A stretch of DNA of 64,000 nt, taken from positions 1-64,000 of the forward strand of contig CADCBO010000013.1 of the NCBI GenBank assembly GCA_902799685.1, written 5' to 3'. Source of the DNA: an uncultured Bacteroidales bacterium (GTDB lineage: Bacteria; Bacteroidota; Bacteroidia; Bacteroidales; Bacteroidaceae). The position numbers were made by a program, and so were the translations under genes. Position 1 is the first letter of the stretch, and each line of letters begins with the position of its first letter. Shown piece after piece: positions 53,707-63,940 of this stretch. Under the pieces are notes generated by a model that searched no databases, had not been told where the DNA came from, and saw only the letters and a list, made by a program, of their open reading frames with translations.

Positions 53707-53784
53707 TACAAAAGGGGTCAGGCCCCAATTGTACTATTTTTCAAAAATGATACAATTGGGGCCTGACCCCTTTTGTATCATTTT
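53700..53784. repeat. 85-bp family B inverted pair (REPIN-like), right copy
   Basis: Identical to 51791-51875. Its first bases form the stop codon of GH2 and its last two bases fall in the uvrA stop codon of the opposite strand, so it fills the whole intergenic gap. Confidence 0.9.
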
Positions 53785-56644
53785 AGCGGGAGAGTTCTTC
53801 AGCGAGGAAGTGGGAGGTGTAGCCTTTGCCGGAGGCGGCTACCTGCTCGGGAGTGCCCTGGGCAACGATCATACCGCCGCCGCGACCGCCTTCGGGGCCG
53901 ATGTCGATGATCCAGTCGGCCTGTTTGATAACGTCCATGTTGTGCTCAATTACGATTACCGTATTGCCCTTGTCAACCAGGCGGTTAAGCACGTTCATAA
54001 GTACGCGTATATCCTCAAAATGGAGTCCTGTGGTAGGCTCGTCCAGAATGTAGAGGGTACGGCCTGTATCGCGTTTGGATAGTTCGGTTGCCAGTTTCAC
54101 GCGCTGGCTCTCACCTCCCGATATGGTAGTTGAGGGCTGGCCCAGCTTAAGATAACCCAAGCCAACATCCTGCAGCACCTTTATCTTGTTCAGTATGGTA
54201 GGAACGTTCTCAAAGAACTCCACCGCCATATTGATGGTCATATCCAATATATCGGCAATGGACTTGCCCTTGTAACGAACCTCAAGTGTCTCACGGTTGT
54301 AGCGCTTGCCGTGGCATACCTCGCAGGGAACCATCACATCAGGCAGGAAATTCATCTCAATGGTCTTGTAGCCGTTGCCACCGCAGGCCTCGCACCGTCC
54401 TCCCGTTACATTGAAAGAGAAACGGCCCGGCTTGTATGCACGGATCCTGGACTCGGGCAGTTCCACAAAAAGCTGGCGTATGTCACTGAACACGCCGGTA
54501 TATGTGGCGGGATTGGAACGAGGTGAACGGCCTATGGGTGACTGGTCCACATCAACAACCTTGTCTATGTTTTCAATCCCTTCAATTGATTTGTACTCAA
54601 GAGGTTCCTTGAGCGAACGATAGAAACGCTGGGACAGTATAGGTTGCAGAGTCTCGTTAACCAAAGTGGATTTGCCGCTTCCGGATACCCCGGTAACACA
54701 GATAAGCTTGCCCAACGGGAATTCCACATCAATACATTTAAGGTTGTTGCCCAGACATCCGCGCAGTATTATACTGTGTCCGTTTCCCGGACGACGCCCC
54801 GAAAGGTTGCCGTCAGCTGTGTCAAGCTTGCCGTTCAGATATCCCGCAGTAAGCGTATCGGTTTCAAGAAGCTGCGGCACCGTCCCCTGGAACACCACCT
54901 CTCCACCCTTGCGGCCGGCACGCGGTCCCAGGTCTATTATCCAGTCGGCAGACAGCATCATGTCACGGTCATGCTCCACCACAAGAACCGTGTTGCCTGT
55001 GTCACGCAGTTGTTTCAAGGACTCAATCAGACGAATATTGTCACGCTGATGCAGGCCGATACTGGGCTCATCAAGTATATAAAGGACATTCACCAGCTTT
55101 GAGCCTATCTGTGTAGCCAGACGGATGCGCTGCTCCTCTCCGCCCGAGAGTGACTCGGCAGGACGATTCAGGGAGAGATAATCCAGACCCACGTCAAGCA
55201 TGAAATGCAGGCGGGTACGTATCTCCTTGAGTATTTCCGATGCAATAGTCCGTTGGCGCTCACTCAGACGCGGCTCAACACTGCAGGTCCATTCATAAAG
55301 ATCCTGGATATCCATCGATGCCAGCCTGTATATGTTCTTGCCGTCAATGCGGAAATACAGCGACTCCTTGTTGAGACGTGCCCCGCCACACTCCGGGCAT
55401 ACACGCGTCACGGCAAACTGGTCTGCCCATTTCTGTTCGGCGGCAGTCAGGTCTGTCTGCTGCTGGAGTGAGCGCACATACTTGACCACGCCCTCATACT
55501 CCATGAACACGGCGTCGGCCTCACTGTTTATACCGGTAATCTGCACCTTGATGCGCTCATCACTACCGTTCAGGAGTTCATCAATGACATCATTTGTCAT
55601 CTCCGATATAGGTGTATCGAGCGTATAGTCATATTTATTGAGCAGAGCTGTTATCTGTCTGAATATAAGCGTATTCTTAAATGGTCCCAAAGGAGCTATG
55701 GCACCTTTTCTGACTGACAGGGAACGGTCCGGCAGCACCTTGTCCTCATCGACAGCCGATATGTAACCAAGTCCCTTGCACTTGGGACAGAAACCCTGAG
55801 GAGAGTTAAAAGAGAAGTTGTGTGGTGCAGGATCACGGTAAGACAAGCCGGTTACAGGACACATAAGGCGCTTGCTGTAATGGCGTAACACTCCTTGCTC
55901 GGGGCGGCCGGGGATAGTCTCCTGAGGCATGGACAAAACCATCATAAGCCCGTCACCCTGTTTCATGGCCAGAGCAACGCTGTCAGCCAGGCGATGACGG
56001 TATTTCTCATTCACCACAAGTTTCTCAATCACCACCTCTATGTCATGGTTGCGGTAACGGTCCAGCTTCATGCCGGGCTTGACCTCACGCATCTCGCCGT
56101 CAACACGGACGTTAATGTATCCCTTGCGGCGTATGCTCTCAAACAGTTCCTTGTAGTGGCCCTTACGGTTGCGCACCAACGGCGCAAGCACATATATACG
56201 CTGTCCGTCGTAGTCGCTGACGATACGCTCCACAATCTGCTCCTCTGTGAACTTGACCATCTTCTCACCGCTCAGGTAGGAATAGGCCTCTCCCGCCCTT
56301 GCAAACAGCAGACGCAGGTAGTCATATATTTCAGTAACCGTTCCCACCGTTGAACGCGGGTTGCGGTTGGTGGTCTTCTGTTCTATTGAAATGACAGGAC
56401 TGAGTCCCGTAATGCGGTCCACATCAGGACGCTGCAGGTTGCCCAGGAAATTGCGGGCGTAGGCCGAGAAGGTCTCAATGTAACGACGCTGGCCCTCGGC
56501 ATAGATGGTGTCGAAAGCAAGTGACGACTTGCCGCTTCCGCTCAGTCCCGTGACCACTGTCAGAGACTTGTGGGGAATCTCCACATCTATGTTCTTCAGG
56601 TTATTGGACCTGGCGCCTGTAACTACAATCTTACTCTTCTCCAT
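53783..56644 (-). CDS. uvrA: Excinuclease ABC subunit A
   Basis: 953 residues, normal length. Two ABC ATPase modules with Walker [15 protein letters not shown] (about 31-44) and [14 protein letters not shown], two signature motifs ([24 protein letters not shown]), and zinc-finger cysteines ([38 protein letters not shown]). It is the DNA damage sensor of nucleotide excision repair. The usual downstream UvrB/UvrC genes are not adjacent. Confidence 0.97.
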   Translation of the reverse strand: MEKSKIVVTGARSNNLKNIDVEIPHKSLTVVTGLSGSGKSSLAFDTIYAEGQRRYIETFSAYARNFLGNLQRPDVDRITGLSPVISIEQKTTNRNPRSTVGTVTEIYDYLRLLFARAGEAYSYLSGEKMVKFTEEQIVERIVSDYDGQRIYVLAPLVRNRKGHYKELFESIRRKGYINVRVDGEMREVKPGMKLDRYRNHDIEVVIEKLVVNEKYRHRLADSVALAMKQGDGLMMVLSMPQETIPGRPEQGVLRHYSKRLMCPVTGLSYRDPAPHNFSFNSPQGFCPKCKGLGYISAVDEDKVLPDRSLSVRKGAIAPLGPFKNTLIFRQITALLNKYDYTLDTPISEMTNDVIDELLNGSDERIKVQITGINSEADAVFMEYEGVVKYVRSLQQQTDLTAAEQKWADQFAVTRVCPECGGARLNKESLYFRIDGKNIYRLASMDIQDLYEWTCSVEPRLSERQRTIASEILKEIRTRLHFMLDVGLDYLSLNRPAESLSGGEEQRIRLATQIGSKLVNVLYILDEPSIGLHQRDNIRLIESLKQLRDTGNTVLVVEHDRDMMLSADWIIDLGPRAGRKGGEVVFQGTVPQLLETDTLTAGYLNGKLDTADGNLSGRRPGNGHSIILRGCLGNNLKCIDVEFPLGKLICVTGVSGSGKSTLVNETLQPILSQRFYRSLKEPLEYKSIEGIENIDKVVDVDQSPIGRSPRSNPATYTGVFSDIRQLFVELPESRIRAYKPGRFSFNVTGGRCEACGGNGYKTIEMNFLPDVMVPCEVCHGKRYNRETLEVRYKGKSIADILDMTINMAVEFFENVPTILNKIKVLQDVGLGYLKLGQPSTTISGGESQRVKLATELSKRDTGRTLYILDEPTTGLHFEDIRVLMNVLNRLVDKGNTVIVIEHNMDVIKQADWIIDIGPEGGRGGGMIVAQGTPEQVAASGKGYTSHFLAEELSR

Positions 56645-56653
56645 CCGCCTATG

Positions 56654-57442
56654 TCACTGCTGTACCCCCAATCCTTTCAAGACATTGATGTCACTCTTCT
56701 CTTCATATTTCCTGCCGCCGGCACCGGTGGCCTGCACATTTATGAAATAAACGCCGTCATTCACCACCTCTCCACGGAAACTGCCGTCCCATATCTCGAA
56801 CAGATAGCCGCCGTCATTGTCCGGATCGGCATCGGCAGGCAAGATATCCTCCATCCTGCCAGATATAGTCTTGATGGTCTGACCCCAACGGTTGAATATG
56901 GCAATCTTCATGCTCACTATTGAGCGGATATAGATCTTATATACATCATTTATTCCGTCGCCATTGGGCGAGAACGCGTTGTAGAGACGTATCTCCGAAT
57001 CATCGATGGTAAATTCCATAGCCTGCACATCAGCACCCGGAATCGTGCTTAAGGAATCCTTTTCCCTGTATGACCACGCAAAACTGACCTTGAACTTACC
57101 GAAATCAGTGAACTCATATTCAGTCACTGCCTCCTGCCGTTTCAGATAATCCACTGTTTCCGATGTCTCGCCGTCAGTAAACGTACGCGTTACAGTCCAC
57201 TGCGGGAACAGCACATATTCCTTGCCGTCATCAGCCACAAGCTCAGATATGAACTCGGCATGAAGCGGTACGTTCAGCGTGGTTGGTGACGATTCTCCCG
57301 GGGAAAGCACGGTGGAATCGGCAGAAACTGAAACAAGCAATACTTTCACCTGCACCTGAGGTATGCCGGCAAAAGCATTGAAACTACATACAGCCATCAT
57401 TAGGGCTGCACAGAAAAAAACAAGAAAAAACCTTTTTCCCAT
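56654..57442 (-). CDS. Gliding-motility-associated C-terminal domain protein
   Basis: 262 residues from the ATG at 57440-57442 ([19 protein letters not shown] signal). The last ~90 residues are the CHU_C/gliding-motility C-terminal domain: [50 protein letters not shown]. This domain often accompanies type IX secretion. The middle has PKD-like strands. A -7 box TACTTTTG is at 57462-57469 on the minus strand. It is 9 bases from uvrA and may be co-transcribed with it. Confidence 0.82.
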   Translation of the reverse strand: MGKRFFLVFFCAALMMAVCSFNAFAGIPQVQVKVLLVSVSADSTVLSPGESSPTTLNVPLHAEFISELVADDGKEYVLFPQWTVTRTFTDGETSETVDYLKRQEAVTEYEFTDFGKFKVSFAWSYREKDSLSTIPGADVQAMEFTIDDSEIRLYNAFSPNGDGINDVYKIYIRSIVSMKIAIFNRWGQTIKTISGRMEDILPADADPDNDGGYLFEIWDGSFRGEVVNDGVYFINVQATGAGGRKYEEKSDINVLKGLGVQQ

Positions 57443-57559
57443 ATGGTTTCGTTTCAAAACGCAAAAGTACTCAAAATAATCCTCCCGACCAAGCAGACAG
57501 CTCCTTAGTCTGTAGATATATTAAGCATAAAATATAAACGTAGAGTGAACCCTTTTTTG

Positions 57560-57567
57560 TACTTTTG
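57560..57567 (+). promoter_or_regulatory. -7 box for LysM/PBP1 gene
   Basis: TACTTTTG, 25 bases before the ATG at 57593; no good -33 match. Confidence 0.45.
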
Positions 57568-57592
57568 CACCTGAAAGATTGACATCACTGTT

Positions 57593-59422
57593 ATGAATAT
57601 TTTCAGAAAGACCATAACCGCGGTCCTGATGGCCGTTTTCTTCTGTCTGCAGGCCGGCGCACAGGAGTATTTCCTGCATACCGTCACCAAAGGCCAGGGG
57701 CTCTACTCCATCTCACGCATGTACGGGGTGACCGAGGATGACATAATAAAGGTCAATCCCGGAAGCGAAAAGGTAATAAAGGTTGGTCAGGAGCTGCGTA
57801 TCCCCAACAGGAAACAGCCCAGTTCAGGTCATTTCCACACTATTCAGAAGGGCGAGACACTTTACCGACTGTCGGTAGAGAACCGCGTGTCGGTCAAGGA
57901 GATTTGCGATGCCAACCCCGGTCTATCCGCCGAAAACTTCAAGATAGGTCAGGTTATCATAATCCCCGCCTCTTCCGATGAAGACCCTTTGGCATCAACC
58001 ATAGAGCAGGCCAGCGAGATCATCCCTGAAAGCACACGTCAGGACATGGAGACGGTTGCTTCCGAGGCTCCCGGATTCAAGGGCACCCATACCGTAGCCC
58101 GCCGTGAAACCATATACAAGCTCTCTAAGATGTACGGCATCACCGAAGAAGAGTTCCTGGATGCCAACCCCGAATTCCGAAGCAAGAAACTTCGCAAAGG
58201 TGCTGTAGTTAACATCCCCTACTCAAAAGAGGAACTGGCACAGTTTGAGCGCGAGCGCAATGAGGCCAGGAGCCGTATAGAGTCCATCCCTGACAGCACG
58301 CTGTTCCGTATGAACGATATTATTTCCGAGCCTCAGGACCGCGATGACGGAATCCTGACCGCCGCCCTTATACTACCTTTCTCACTTGATGACGACACCG
58401 CATCGACAGACCAGAAAAAGATGGTTGAGTTCTATCAGGGAATGCTTCTGGCTCTTGAAAGGCTTAAGAACGAGAATGTATCGGTAAATCTCAAGCTGTT
58501 TGACTCAAAAGGCGAGAACACATCCATTCAACCGCTTCTTGAAAGCGGCAAACTGGATGACGTGGACATCATATTCGGTCCCAGATGGCCCCGTCACATA
58601 ACCGAGGCAGCCCAATGGTCCACCCGCAACAAAGTGCCGCTGGTGCTCCCCATGAACTCAAATGCCGATGACGTGTTCAACAATCCGTACGTCTATCAGC
58701 TCAACACGCCGCAGTCCTATTCGCATCAGGAGATATATGACCATTTCCTAAAACAGTTCCGCAATCCTAACGTAATTATTCTTGATGCGGAGGAATTCAG
58801 GAAAAACGATTTCATAGACGGTCTCAAGAATACATTGGATGACCATAGGATTTCATATACCACCATTCAAGTGGATACAGCAGCCCAAAGCATCTCCAAT
58901 GCCCTTGTAGCCGGCAAGCAGAACATATTCATACTGAATTCATCAAACAGCGGTCCGCTCAACACCATGTTGCCCGTTCTCCAGATCATCAACCGCACCA
59001 AGGATCCCGGCATTGAGACACATCTGTTCGGTTATCCGGAGTACCAGTATTATGCATATGACCACATGGATGAGATGTATGAAGTTGACACATGGTTCTA
59101 CAGCTGGTTCTATACAAACAACACGTTGCGTGAATCTATAGATTTCAACACATCATTCCGTCGTGCATTCAGCCGTCAGATGATGGTGAGCTACCCCAGT
59201 TACGCCTCATACGGCTATGACACCGGCTATTATTTCCTTAAAGGTCTGGCCACATACGGAAAGGATTTTGAGAACAACCTTAACAGGCTCCGCACTAACC
59301 CGGTTCAGATGGGATTCAAGTTTGAGCGTGTAAACAACTGGGGAGGATTCATAAACCGTAAGATATTCTTTGTACACTTCTCAAACGACTACAAGGTTGA
59401 GAAGATAGACTTTGACCGATGA
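57593..59422 (+). CDS. Triple-LysM protein with periplasmic-binding-protein-like domain
   Basis: 609 residues with a signal peptide (VLMAVFFCLQAGA). Three LysM repeats bind peptidoglycan (HTVTKGQGLYSISRMYGV; HTIQKGETLYRLSVENRV; HTVARRETIYKLSKMYGI, residues about 28-215). They are followed by a type 1 periplasmic-binding fold (LTAALILPFSLDDD, FYQGMLLALERLKNE, DIIFGPRWPRH). The combination resembles LpoA-like regulators of cell-wall synthases. The next gene overlaps by 4 bases (ATGA). Confidence 0.85.
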   Translation: MNIFRKTITAVLMAVFFCLQAGAQEYFLHTVTKGQGLYSISRMYGVTEDDIIKVNPGSEKVIKVGQELRIPNRKQPSSGHFHTIQKGETLYRLSVENRVSVKEICDANPGLSAENFKIGQVIIIPASSDEDPLASTIEQASEIIPESTRQDMETVASEAPGFKGTHTVARRETIYKLSKMYGITEEEFLDANPEFRSKKLRKGAVVNIPYSKEELAQFERERNEARSRIESIPDSTLFRMNDIISEPQDRDDGILTAALILPFSLDDDTASTDQKKMVEFYQGMLLALERLKNENVSVNLKLFDSKGENTSIQPLLESGKLDDVDIIFGPRWPRHITEAAQWSTRNKVPLVLPMNSNADDVFNNPYVYQLNTPQSYSHQEIYDHFLKQFRNPNVIILDAEEFRKNDFIDGLKNTLDDHRISYTTIQVDTAAQSISNALVAGKQNIFILNSSNSGPLNTMLPVLQIINRTKDPGIETHLFGYPEYQYYAYDHMDEMYEVDTWFYSWFYTNNTLRESIDFNTSFRRAFSRQMMVSYPSYASYGYDTGYYFLKGLATYGKDFENNLNRLRTNPVQMGFKFERVNNWGGFINRKIFFVHFSNDYKVEKIDFDR

Positions 59423-60114
59423 CCAAACGTTCAATTGCCATAATATTCGCTCTGGCTATTGCCACGTTCACCGCAACCGCTCAGGTAGGAGACCCCAGGA
59501 ATACGCTTTCCATAGGCGGAAGTGCAGGCATGGGTACCAGCAGCGTCTCCTTCATACCCACCATCAAGCAGACCACCAGCCTTGGCCCTACATTCGGCGT
59601 GAGTGTGCGTCATATCTCAGAGAAATATTTCTTTCTGATCTGCGGCCTGCAGCTGGAGCTGAACTATGCCCAGCGAGGCTGGACAGAGCTTATTGAAGAC
59701 GGTTCGGGCAATGAATACACCCGCGTACTGAACTACATCGAGATGCCGTTCCTGGCACATTTAGGATTCGGACGTGAGTTCCGTGGATTCCAAGGGCATC
59801 TGAACCTTGGTCCTCAGGTGGGCTTTCTGTTAAGTGAAAAGGAAATATACGGAGGCAAGGAGCCATGGGACATTTCCAACCGTCCCAATCAGGTGACGGA
59901 GCAGTATGGCAAGGCCATAGAAAACAAGTTGGACTATGGAATTACAGCCAGTCTTGGAATCGAGATGCGCACCGGTTCCGGCAATTTCGGACTGGAAGGC
60001 CGGTATTACTTCGGACTTGGAAACATATACGGCATCACCAAGAAAGACTATTTCGGACGCTGCGCCAACAGCACCATCTCCGTCCGCGCAACCTACTCAT
60101 TCAATCTGTTCTAA
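59419..60114 (+). CDS. PorT-family outer-membrane beta-barrel protein
   Basis: 231 residues with a signal peptide (IAIIFALAIATFTATAQ) and alternating beta-barrel strands ending in aromatic residues (ATYSFNLF), as expected for an outer-membrane barrel. The pattern ISEKYFFLICGLQLELNYAQRGW, YIEMPFLAHLGFG and HLNLGPQVGFLLSE matches the PorT group of small barrel proteins. True PorT belongs to type IX secretion, but most relatives are uncharacterised. Translationally coupled to the LysM gene, so the pair may act together at the envelope. Confidence 0.8.
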   Translation: MTKRSIAIIFALAIATFTATAQVGDPRNTLSIGGSAGMGTSSVSFIPTIKQTTSLGPTFGVSVRHISEKYFFLICGLQLELNYAQRGWTELIEDGSGNEYTRVLNYIEMPFLAHLGFGREFRGFQGHLNLGPQVGFLLSEKEIYGGKEPWDISNRPNQVTEQYGKAIENKLDYGITASLGIEMRTGSGNFGLEGRYYFGLGNIYGITKKDYFGRCANSTISVRATYSFNLF

Positions 60115-60584
60115 TCCCTAAGACGGAAGCCGCTTGCCTTGGCTATAATGTCAGCCTCAGCCTTTGACACCCCGTGTATGGACATGAATTCCAACACAAG
60201 GCAGATTAGCGGAAATGCCGCAGCTATACAAGGCGAGAATGTTGAATCACCCTTAACCAGCAGCACATAAACTACAAACGGGATATAATAACCCGCCGTA
60301 AGCAGCATCATGAACACTAGAAGCCGCTTTTGGAGCACAAAATTGCGGAATCCTGAGAGCAGGAGTTCAAAAACCCCAACCGCCAGGACCATGATTATGA
60401 TCACACCTAAAGCCCACATGGCAGCAACGCTGTCACCCTCTATGAAATTAAGGCGGAAGTTGGTTAGTTCCGCCGATGCGCCCTCGGCATTGACAAGCTG
60501 GCCGATAGGAAGGAAAAGGCCGGCAAACATCAACACACAGATGAGAGCCAGCCATATCTGATGCAGGTAGAATTCTATCTTCAT
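60111..60584 (-). CDS. DUF4293 membrane protein
   Basis: 157 residues with four hydrophobic segments (about 8-26, 55-75, 85-107, 118-135), the layout of DUF4293 proteins found next to rpoZ and bamD in Bacteroidetes. Function unknown. It is the last gene of the bamD-rpoZ-DUF4293 unit and its stop overlaps the stop of the convergent barrel gene by four bases. Confidence 0.8.
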   Translation of the reverse strand: MKIEFYLHQIWLALICVLMFAGLFLPIGQLVNAEGASAELTNFRLNFIEGDSVAAMWALGVIIIMVLAVGVFELLLSGFRNFVLQKRLLVFMMLLTAGYYIPFVVYVLLVKGDSTFSPCIAAAFPLICLVLEFMSIHGVSKAEADIIAKASGFRLRD

Positions 60585-60614
60585 AAGACAAACCCGGAAT
60601 AAATCCGGAACCGG

Positions 60615-60947
60615 TCAGAGATTCTCTTTCTCCTTAGCAGGATTACGGAAATATATCTTACCCTCCTCAAACTCCTGAGCAGCAATCAGTGTAGGTTTGG
60701 GAAGACGCTCATAATAGCGTGAAATCTCAATCTGCTCCCTGTTCTCGAACATCTCCTCCAGGTTGTCTGTCGATGAACTGAACTCCTCAAGCTTGGTCTT
60801 GAGCTCATCCTTCATCTCCACTGAAATCTGGTTGGCACGCTTGCCCATGATAGCCACGCTCTCATAGATATTGCCTGTGTCCTTTACGAAATCGACCAGA
60901 TCGCGGGTAACGGTGTTGGTCGGAGCATTTGTCTTCTTGAAATCCAT
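60615..60947 (-). CDS. rpoZ: DNA-directed RNA polymerase omega subunit (Rpb6-like)
   Basis: 110 residues, Bacteroidetes form of omega. The Rpb6 core NIYESVAIMGKRANQISVEMKDELKTKLEEF (about 26-57) and RLPKPTLIAAQEFEEGKIYFR are characteristic. It stabilises the RNA polymerase. It lies 1 base after bamD. Confidence 0.88.
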   Translation of the reverse strand: MDFKKTNAPTNTVTRDLVDFVKDTGNIYESVAIMGKRANQISVEMKDELKTKLEEFSSSTDNLEEMFENREQIEISRYYERLPKPTLIAAQEFEEGKIYFRNPAKEKENL

Positions 60948-60948
60948 T

Positions 60949-61785
60949 TTAGTCTTCTTCTATTATTTGATTCTTGTTTCCTAAATTCTTGGTCGATGTG
61001 CGGTAAATCTTATCCGCCTCTTTCATGAAGGAGCTCTCCGGGAACTCATTCTTGAAAGCATAGTACTCATCTATGGCATCGCGATAGCGGTCATCCCTCT
61101 TGGAAAGCACACTCTCCTGGGCCATCTGGAACTTGGCTTTGAGGACAAGTATCGAAAGGTCTTCGCGGTACTTGGTATAAGGAAAGTCACGCAAGGCATT
61201 CTGAGCCACTAAAATGCATGAACGGTAATTGTTGCCCAGGAAGTTACCCATATTGTAATAGAGGTCTGCCGTACGCAGTTCCTTCTCAACCAGACGGTCG
61301 TTCATGGTGTAGATCATATTTTCTGCCTCATGACGATACTTGCTGTTGGGATAAGCCTCCACAAACCGCTGCAGCTGAAGAATGGCATTGGAGGTGCTTG
61401 TAGCATCCAGACGAGGATCAGGCGTATCCAGGAACAGACTCTTGCCCGATCGGAACAGGCAATCCTCGGAATAGGTGCTGTTGGGGAAAGACCTGTAACA
61501 AGCCATGTAATATTGTGATGCGGAGAGGAAGTCATCCATATTGTAGTAGCAGGTGGCCAACAGGAACATGGATTCCTCTGCCTTGGAAGTTCCGCGCTGA
61601 TAAGCCACGCACTCCTCAAGCATGGAACTGCAAGTGGTGTAATGCCCCTCCATGAAATATGCCTTGGCAAGACTGTACTTGGTGTTATAGTCCGATGCCT
61701 TCAGGATCTTATTATACCCTGAACAACCGGTCAGAACAGATATTCCGAGCACTAAAACTGATACTATGGATGCAGTCCTACGCAT
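60949..61785 (-). CDS. bamD: Outer membrane assembly factor BamD
   Basis: 278 residues from the ATG at 61783-61785, which begins a lipoprotein signal (IVSVLVLGISVLTGC). TPR repeats follow (YFMEGHYTTCSSMLEECVAYQRG, LATCYYNMDDFLSASQYYMACYRSFPNS, RDAIDEYYAFKNEFPESSF). BamD is the essential lipoprotein of the BAM complex that inserts beta-barrel proteins. First gene of a three-gene unit with rpoZ and DUF4293. Confidence 0.92.
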   Translation of the reverse strand: MRRTASIVSVLVLGISVLTGCSGYNKILKASDYNTKYSLAKAYFMEGHYTTCSSMLEECVAYQRGTSKAEESMFLLATCYYNMDDFLSASQYYMACYRSFPNSTYSEDCLFRSGKSLFLDTPDPRLDATSTSNAILQLQRFVEAYPNSKYRHEAENMIYTMNDRLVEKELRTADLYYNMGNFLGNNYRSCILVAQNALRDFPYTKYREDLSILVLKAKFQMAQESVLSKRDDRYRDAIDEYYAFKNEFPESSFMKEADKIYRTSTKNLGNKNQIIEED

Positions 61786-61804
61786 TTTGTAAAATTTCAA
61801 CCTG

Positions 61805-61836
61805 CAAAAGTACCTATTTTGGACGAATGGTGCAAA
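61805..61836 (-). promoter_or_regulatory. Promoter of bamD-rpoZ-DUF4293
   Basis: On the minus strand TTTG (61833-61836), 20 bases, TACTTTTG (61805-61812). Strong consensus match. Confidence 0.65.
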
Positions 61837-61856
61837 CAAGCATCAGTTATTTAATA

Positions 61857-63482
61857 TTATTTACGTATGCGCAACACATCACCGTTGTCACGTACCACGT
61901 TCTCCTTCCACTTGTCGGAGTAGTCTTCCCAGATGGGATATTCCGGAATATCGTCACTGAAACCGTTGGTCATGAATGATCCGTCCTCATTCTGACGCTT
62001 TATGTTTCCGTCAATATATTTTACCAAAAGATACTTGTCCAGGTCCTGCCATTTCTTAAACAGGGCTACTGCATTGTCAACTCCGAATGATGAAAGAGTC
62101 TGTATAGATTGGGAGTCGCTCATGGCATCGGCCTTGGCAATCATCTCACTCTCATACTTGTCTATCACCTCACGCACCTCGGCGCCTATCTTGTCATAGC
62201 GCAGATAAGCAAACTGGGCTATGCGGCTTACTGCCCAATACATGGAGGTCTCGGAATACTCAATCAGAGAGCCGTTTCCCTCCTTGAGACACTCAGGGAC
62301 ACTGTTTGTGCAACTGAAGAAAGGCATGAGCGGAGATGTGGCGGCATCGTCCACACCAAACCAGAAGATTCCGTACCTGCTGCCAGGACGGGACTGTGCC
62401 ACATACCACCATCCGGTCTGCTGGGTTGCGATGGCCCGCTCGTTCACATACTCCCAGCCCTTATACTCAAACTCCATGGGGCGCCAGCGGTAAGGCAGGT
62501 GACTGCCGCCTGCACCTATATCGGTAGTCATGTCCATAGGCGTTCCCTCATAATGGTCACGCATCATGTCAGCTAGGTCTTTTGTTGAGATTTTTCTGTT
62601 AGGCTTAACATAAAGAGGCATATGTTTCTTAAGGTCATAACCCATTGCATAATCCAGATATTCATCCATTCCATCGGCAAAACGGTTAAAGTATGACCAG
62701 ACTCTTGCCTCACACCCGCGGGCTCCGCCAAAGTCAAGAGGATTATAGACATCGCAGAAACTGAACTCCTCATCCGTGCCGCTGAATATGCCCTGCTCAC
62801 GCGCATGCTTTATAACATCCTTTGCATAGAGGCAGTTGTCCGGATCATTGAAATCAATCGTGGTTATACGTGACTGGTTGGCGTGACCTGAAATATAGCC
62901 GTCAGGTATGCGCTTTGCCACCCATACTGCGCCCCTGTTCACATTGCGTCCCTTCTTGTCAAACTTGGGGTTCTTACCGATTATATCCATGATCCAAATC
63001 TCATTTGGGTCACAGAGTGTGAAAGACTCTCCTTCAGATGCATAGCCATACTGTTGCATAAGTTCGTCTATCAGCAGGATAGCCTCACGTGCAGTCTTGC
63101 AGCGTTCCAGAGCTATGTGCATGAGCGAACCGTAATCCAGGATTGCGGTAGTGTCAATGAACTCGCGTCCGCCATAAGTTGTCTCACCTATAACCAGCTG
63201 ATGCTCGTTCATATTGCCAATCACTGAATAAATGTGGCTTGCCTGCGGAATTTCCCCCAGCCTCTTGCCGCTGTCCCAGTCAACGATTTCACGCATTGCA
63301 CCAGCCGGAAAGTCCGCTGCGGAGTTGTAATGCAGGGTTCCGTACAGCTGGTGTGAATCGGCCGCATAGGTACACATGTTTGAACCGTTGGCCGATGCGC
63401 CCTTGGTCACTATCAGGTTTGTGCAGGCAAATGCACCTGCCGTGCAAAGCACTGCTGTAAAAGTAAGAATCAGTTTCTTCAT
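61857..63482 (-). CDS. C69 family dipeptidase
   Basis: 541 residues. Signal peptide MKKLILTFTAVLCTAGAFA followed at once by Cys20 in CTNLIVTKGAS, the N-terminal nucleophile of peptidase family C69. Other markers are TYAADSHQLYGTLHYN, NMNEHQLVIGETTYGGRE and SFTLCDPNEIWIMDIIGK. It splits dipeptides in the periplasm. The start codon shares a base with the stop of the upstream C_GCAxxG_C_C gene, so they are co-transcribed. Confidence 0.93.
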   Translation of the reverse strand: MKKLILTFTAVLCTAGAFACTNLIVTKGASANGSNMCTYAADSHQLYGTLHYNSAADFPAGAMREIVDWDSGKRLGEIPQASHIYSVIGNMNEHQLVIGETTYGGREFIDTTAILDYGSLMHIALERCKTAREAILLIDELMQQYGYASEGESFTLCDPNEIWIMDIIGKNPKFDKKGRNVNRGAVWVAKRIPDGYISGHANQSRITTIDFNDPDNCLYAKDVIKHAREQGIFSGTDEEFSFCDVYNPLDFGGARGCEARVWSYFNRFADGMDEYLDYAMGYDLKKHMPLYVKPNRKISTKDLADMMRDHYEGTPMDMTTDIGAGGSHLPYRWRPMEFEYKGWEYVNERAIATQQTGWWYVAQSRPGSRYGIFWFGVDDAATSPLMPFFSCTNSVPECLKEGNGSLIEYSETSMYWAVSRIAQFAYLRYDKIGAEVREVIDKYESEMIAKADAMSDSQSIQTLSSFGVDNAVALFKKWQDLDKYLLVKYIDGNIKRQNEDGSFMTNGFSDDIPEYPIWEDYSDKWKENVVRDNGDVLRIRK

Positions 63483-63940
63483 TATTGTTGTTCTTTTATT
63501 CTACGTGCAATTATCCCGGCGGCAATTGAGCAAAGCTCACCACAGGGACGTTTCTTGTAATATTCAGATGTTCGGTCAGACGGTACAGGCGTACCCTCCG
63601 GCTTGCTCAACCCCAAAAGCTCACGGCAGATTATGCTGCCGTTCCTATCCTTGAACTCACCCGCCATCTCCTGCACAAGAGCATAATTCTTGGTTTTTGC
63701 TGACTTGTCATTCACATCATTAGCCGGAATCAAGGCTCCTGACACCATAGTCATTGCCGACACCGTACCGCACACCTCACGCATACGACCCATTCCACCT
63801 CCGAATCCGCTGGCAAGTCGTGCAATCTCATCCTCAGGCAGCCCAATCACATCGGCAAATGTCATTGCCACTGCCTGACAGCAGTTATATCCGGCCTTGA
63901 AAAGCTCACCGGCTTTTTGTTCTCTCTCTTCAACTGTCAT
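63482..63940 (-). CDS. C_GCAxxG_C_C family protein
   Basis: 152 residues with the cysteine pattern that names the family: AGYNCCQAV near residue 20, GFGGGMGRMREVCGTVSAM in the middle, ICRELLGL, and a C-terminal CGELCSIAAGIIARRI. A redox or metal-binding role is assumed for the family; none is proved. It is the first gene of a two-gene unit with the dipeptidase. A -7 box TATTTTTG (minus strand, 63962-63969) lies 22 bases upstream. The remaining bases to the window end hold no recognisable gene. Confidence 0.9.
   Translation of the reverse strand: MTVEEREQKAGELFKAGYNCCQAVAMTFADVIGLPEDEIARLASGFGGGMGRMREVCGTVSAMTMVSGALIPANDVNDKSAKTKNYALVQEMAGEFKDRNGSIICRELLGLSKPEGTPVPSDRTSEYYKKRPCGELCSIAAGIIARRIKEQQ

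Noticed and set aside
568..53784. CRISPR array formed by the palindromic repeats
   Set aside because: The copies are kilobases apart, not regularly spaced, and no cas genes are present.
53729..54082. Plus-strand frame starting in the right 85-bp repeat
   Set aside because: Shadow of uvrA; composition follows the complementary strand of the ATPase.
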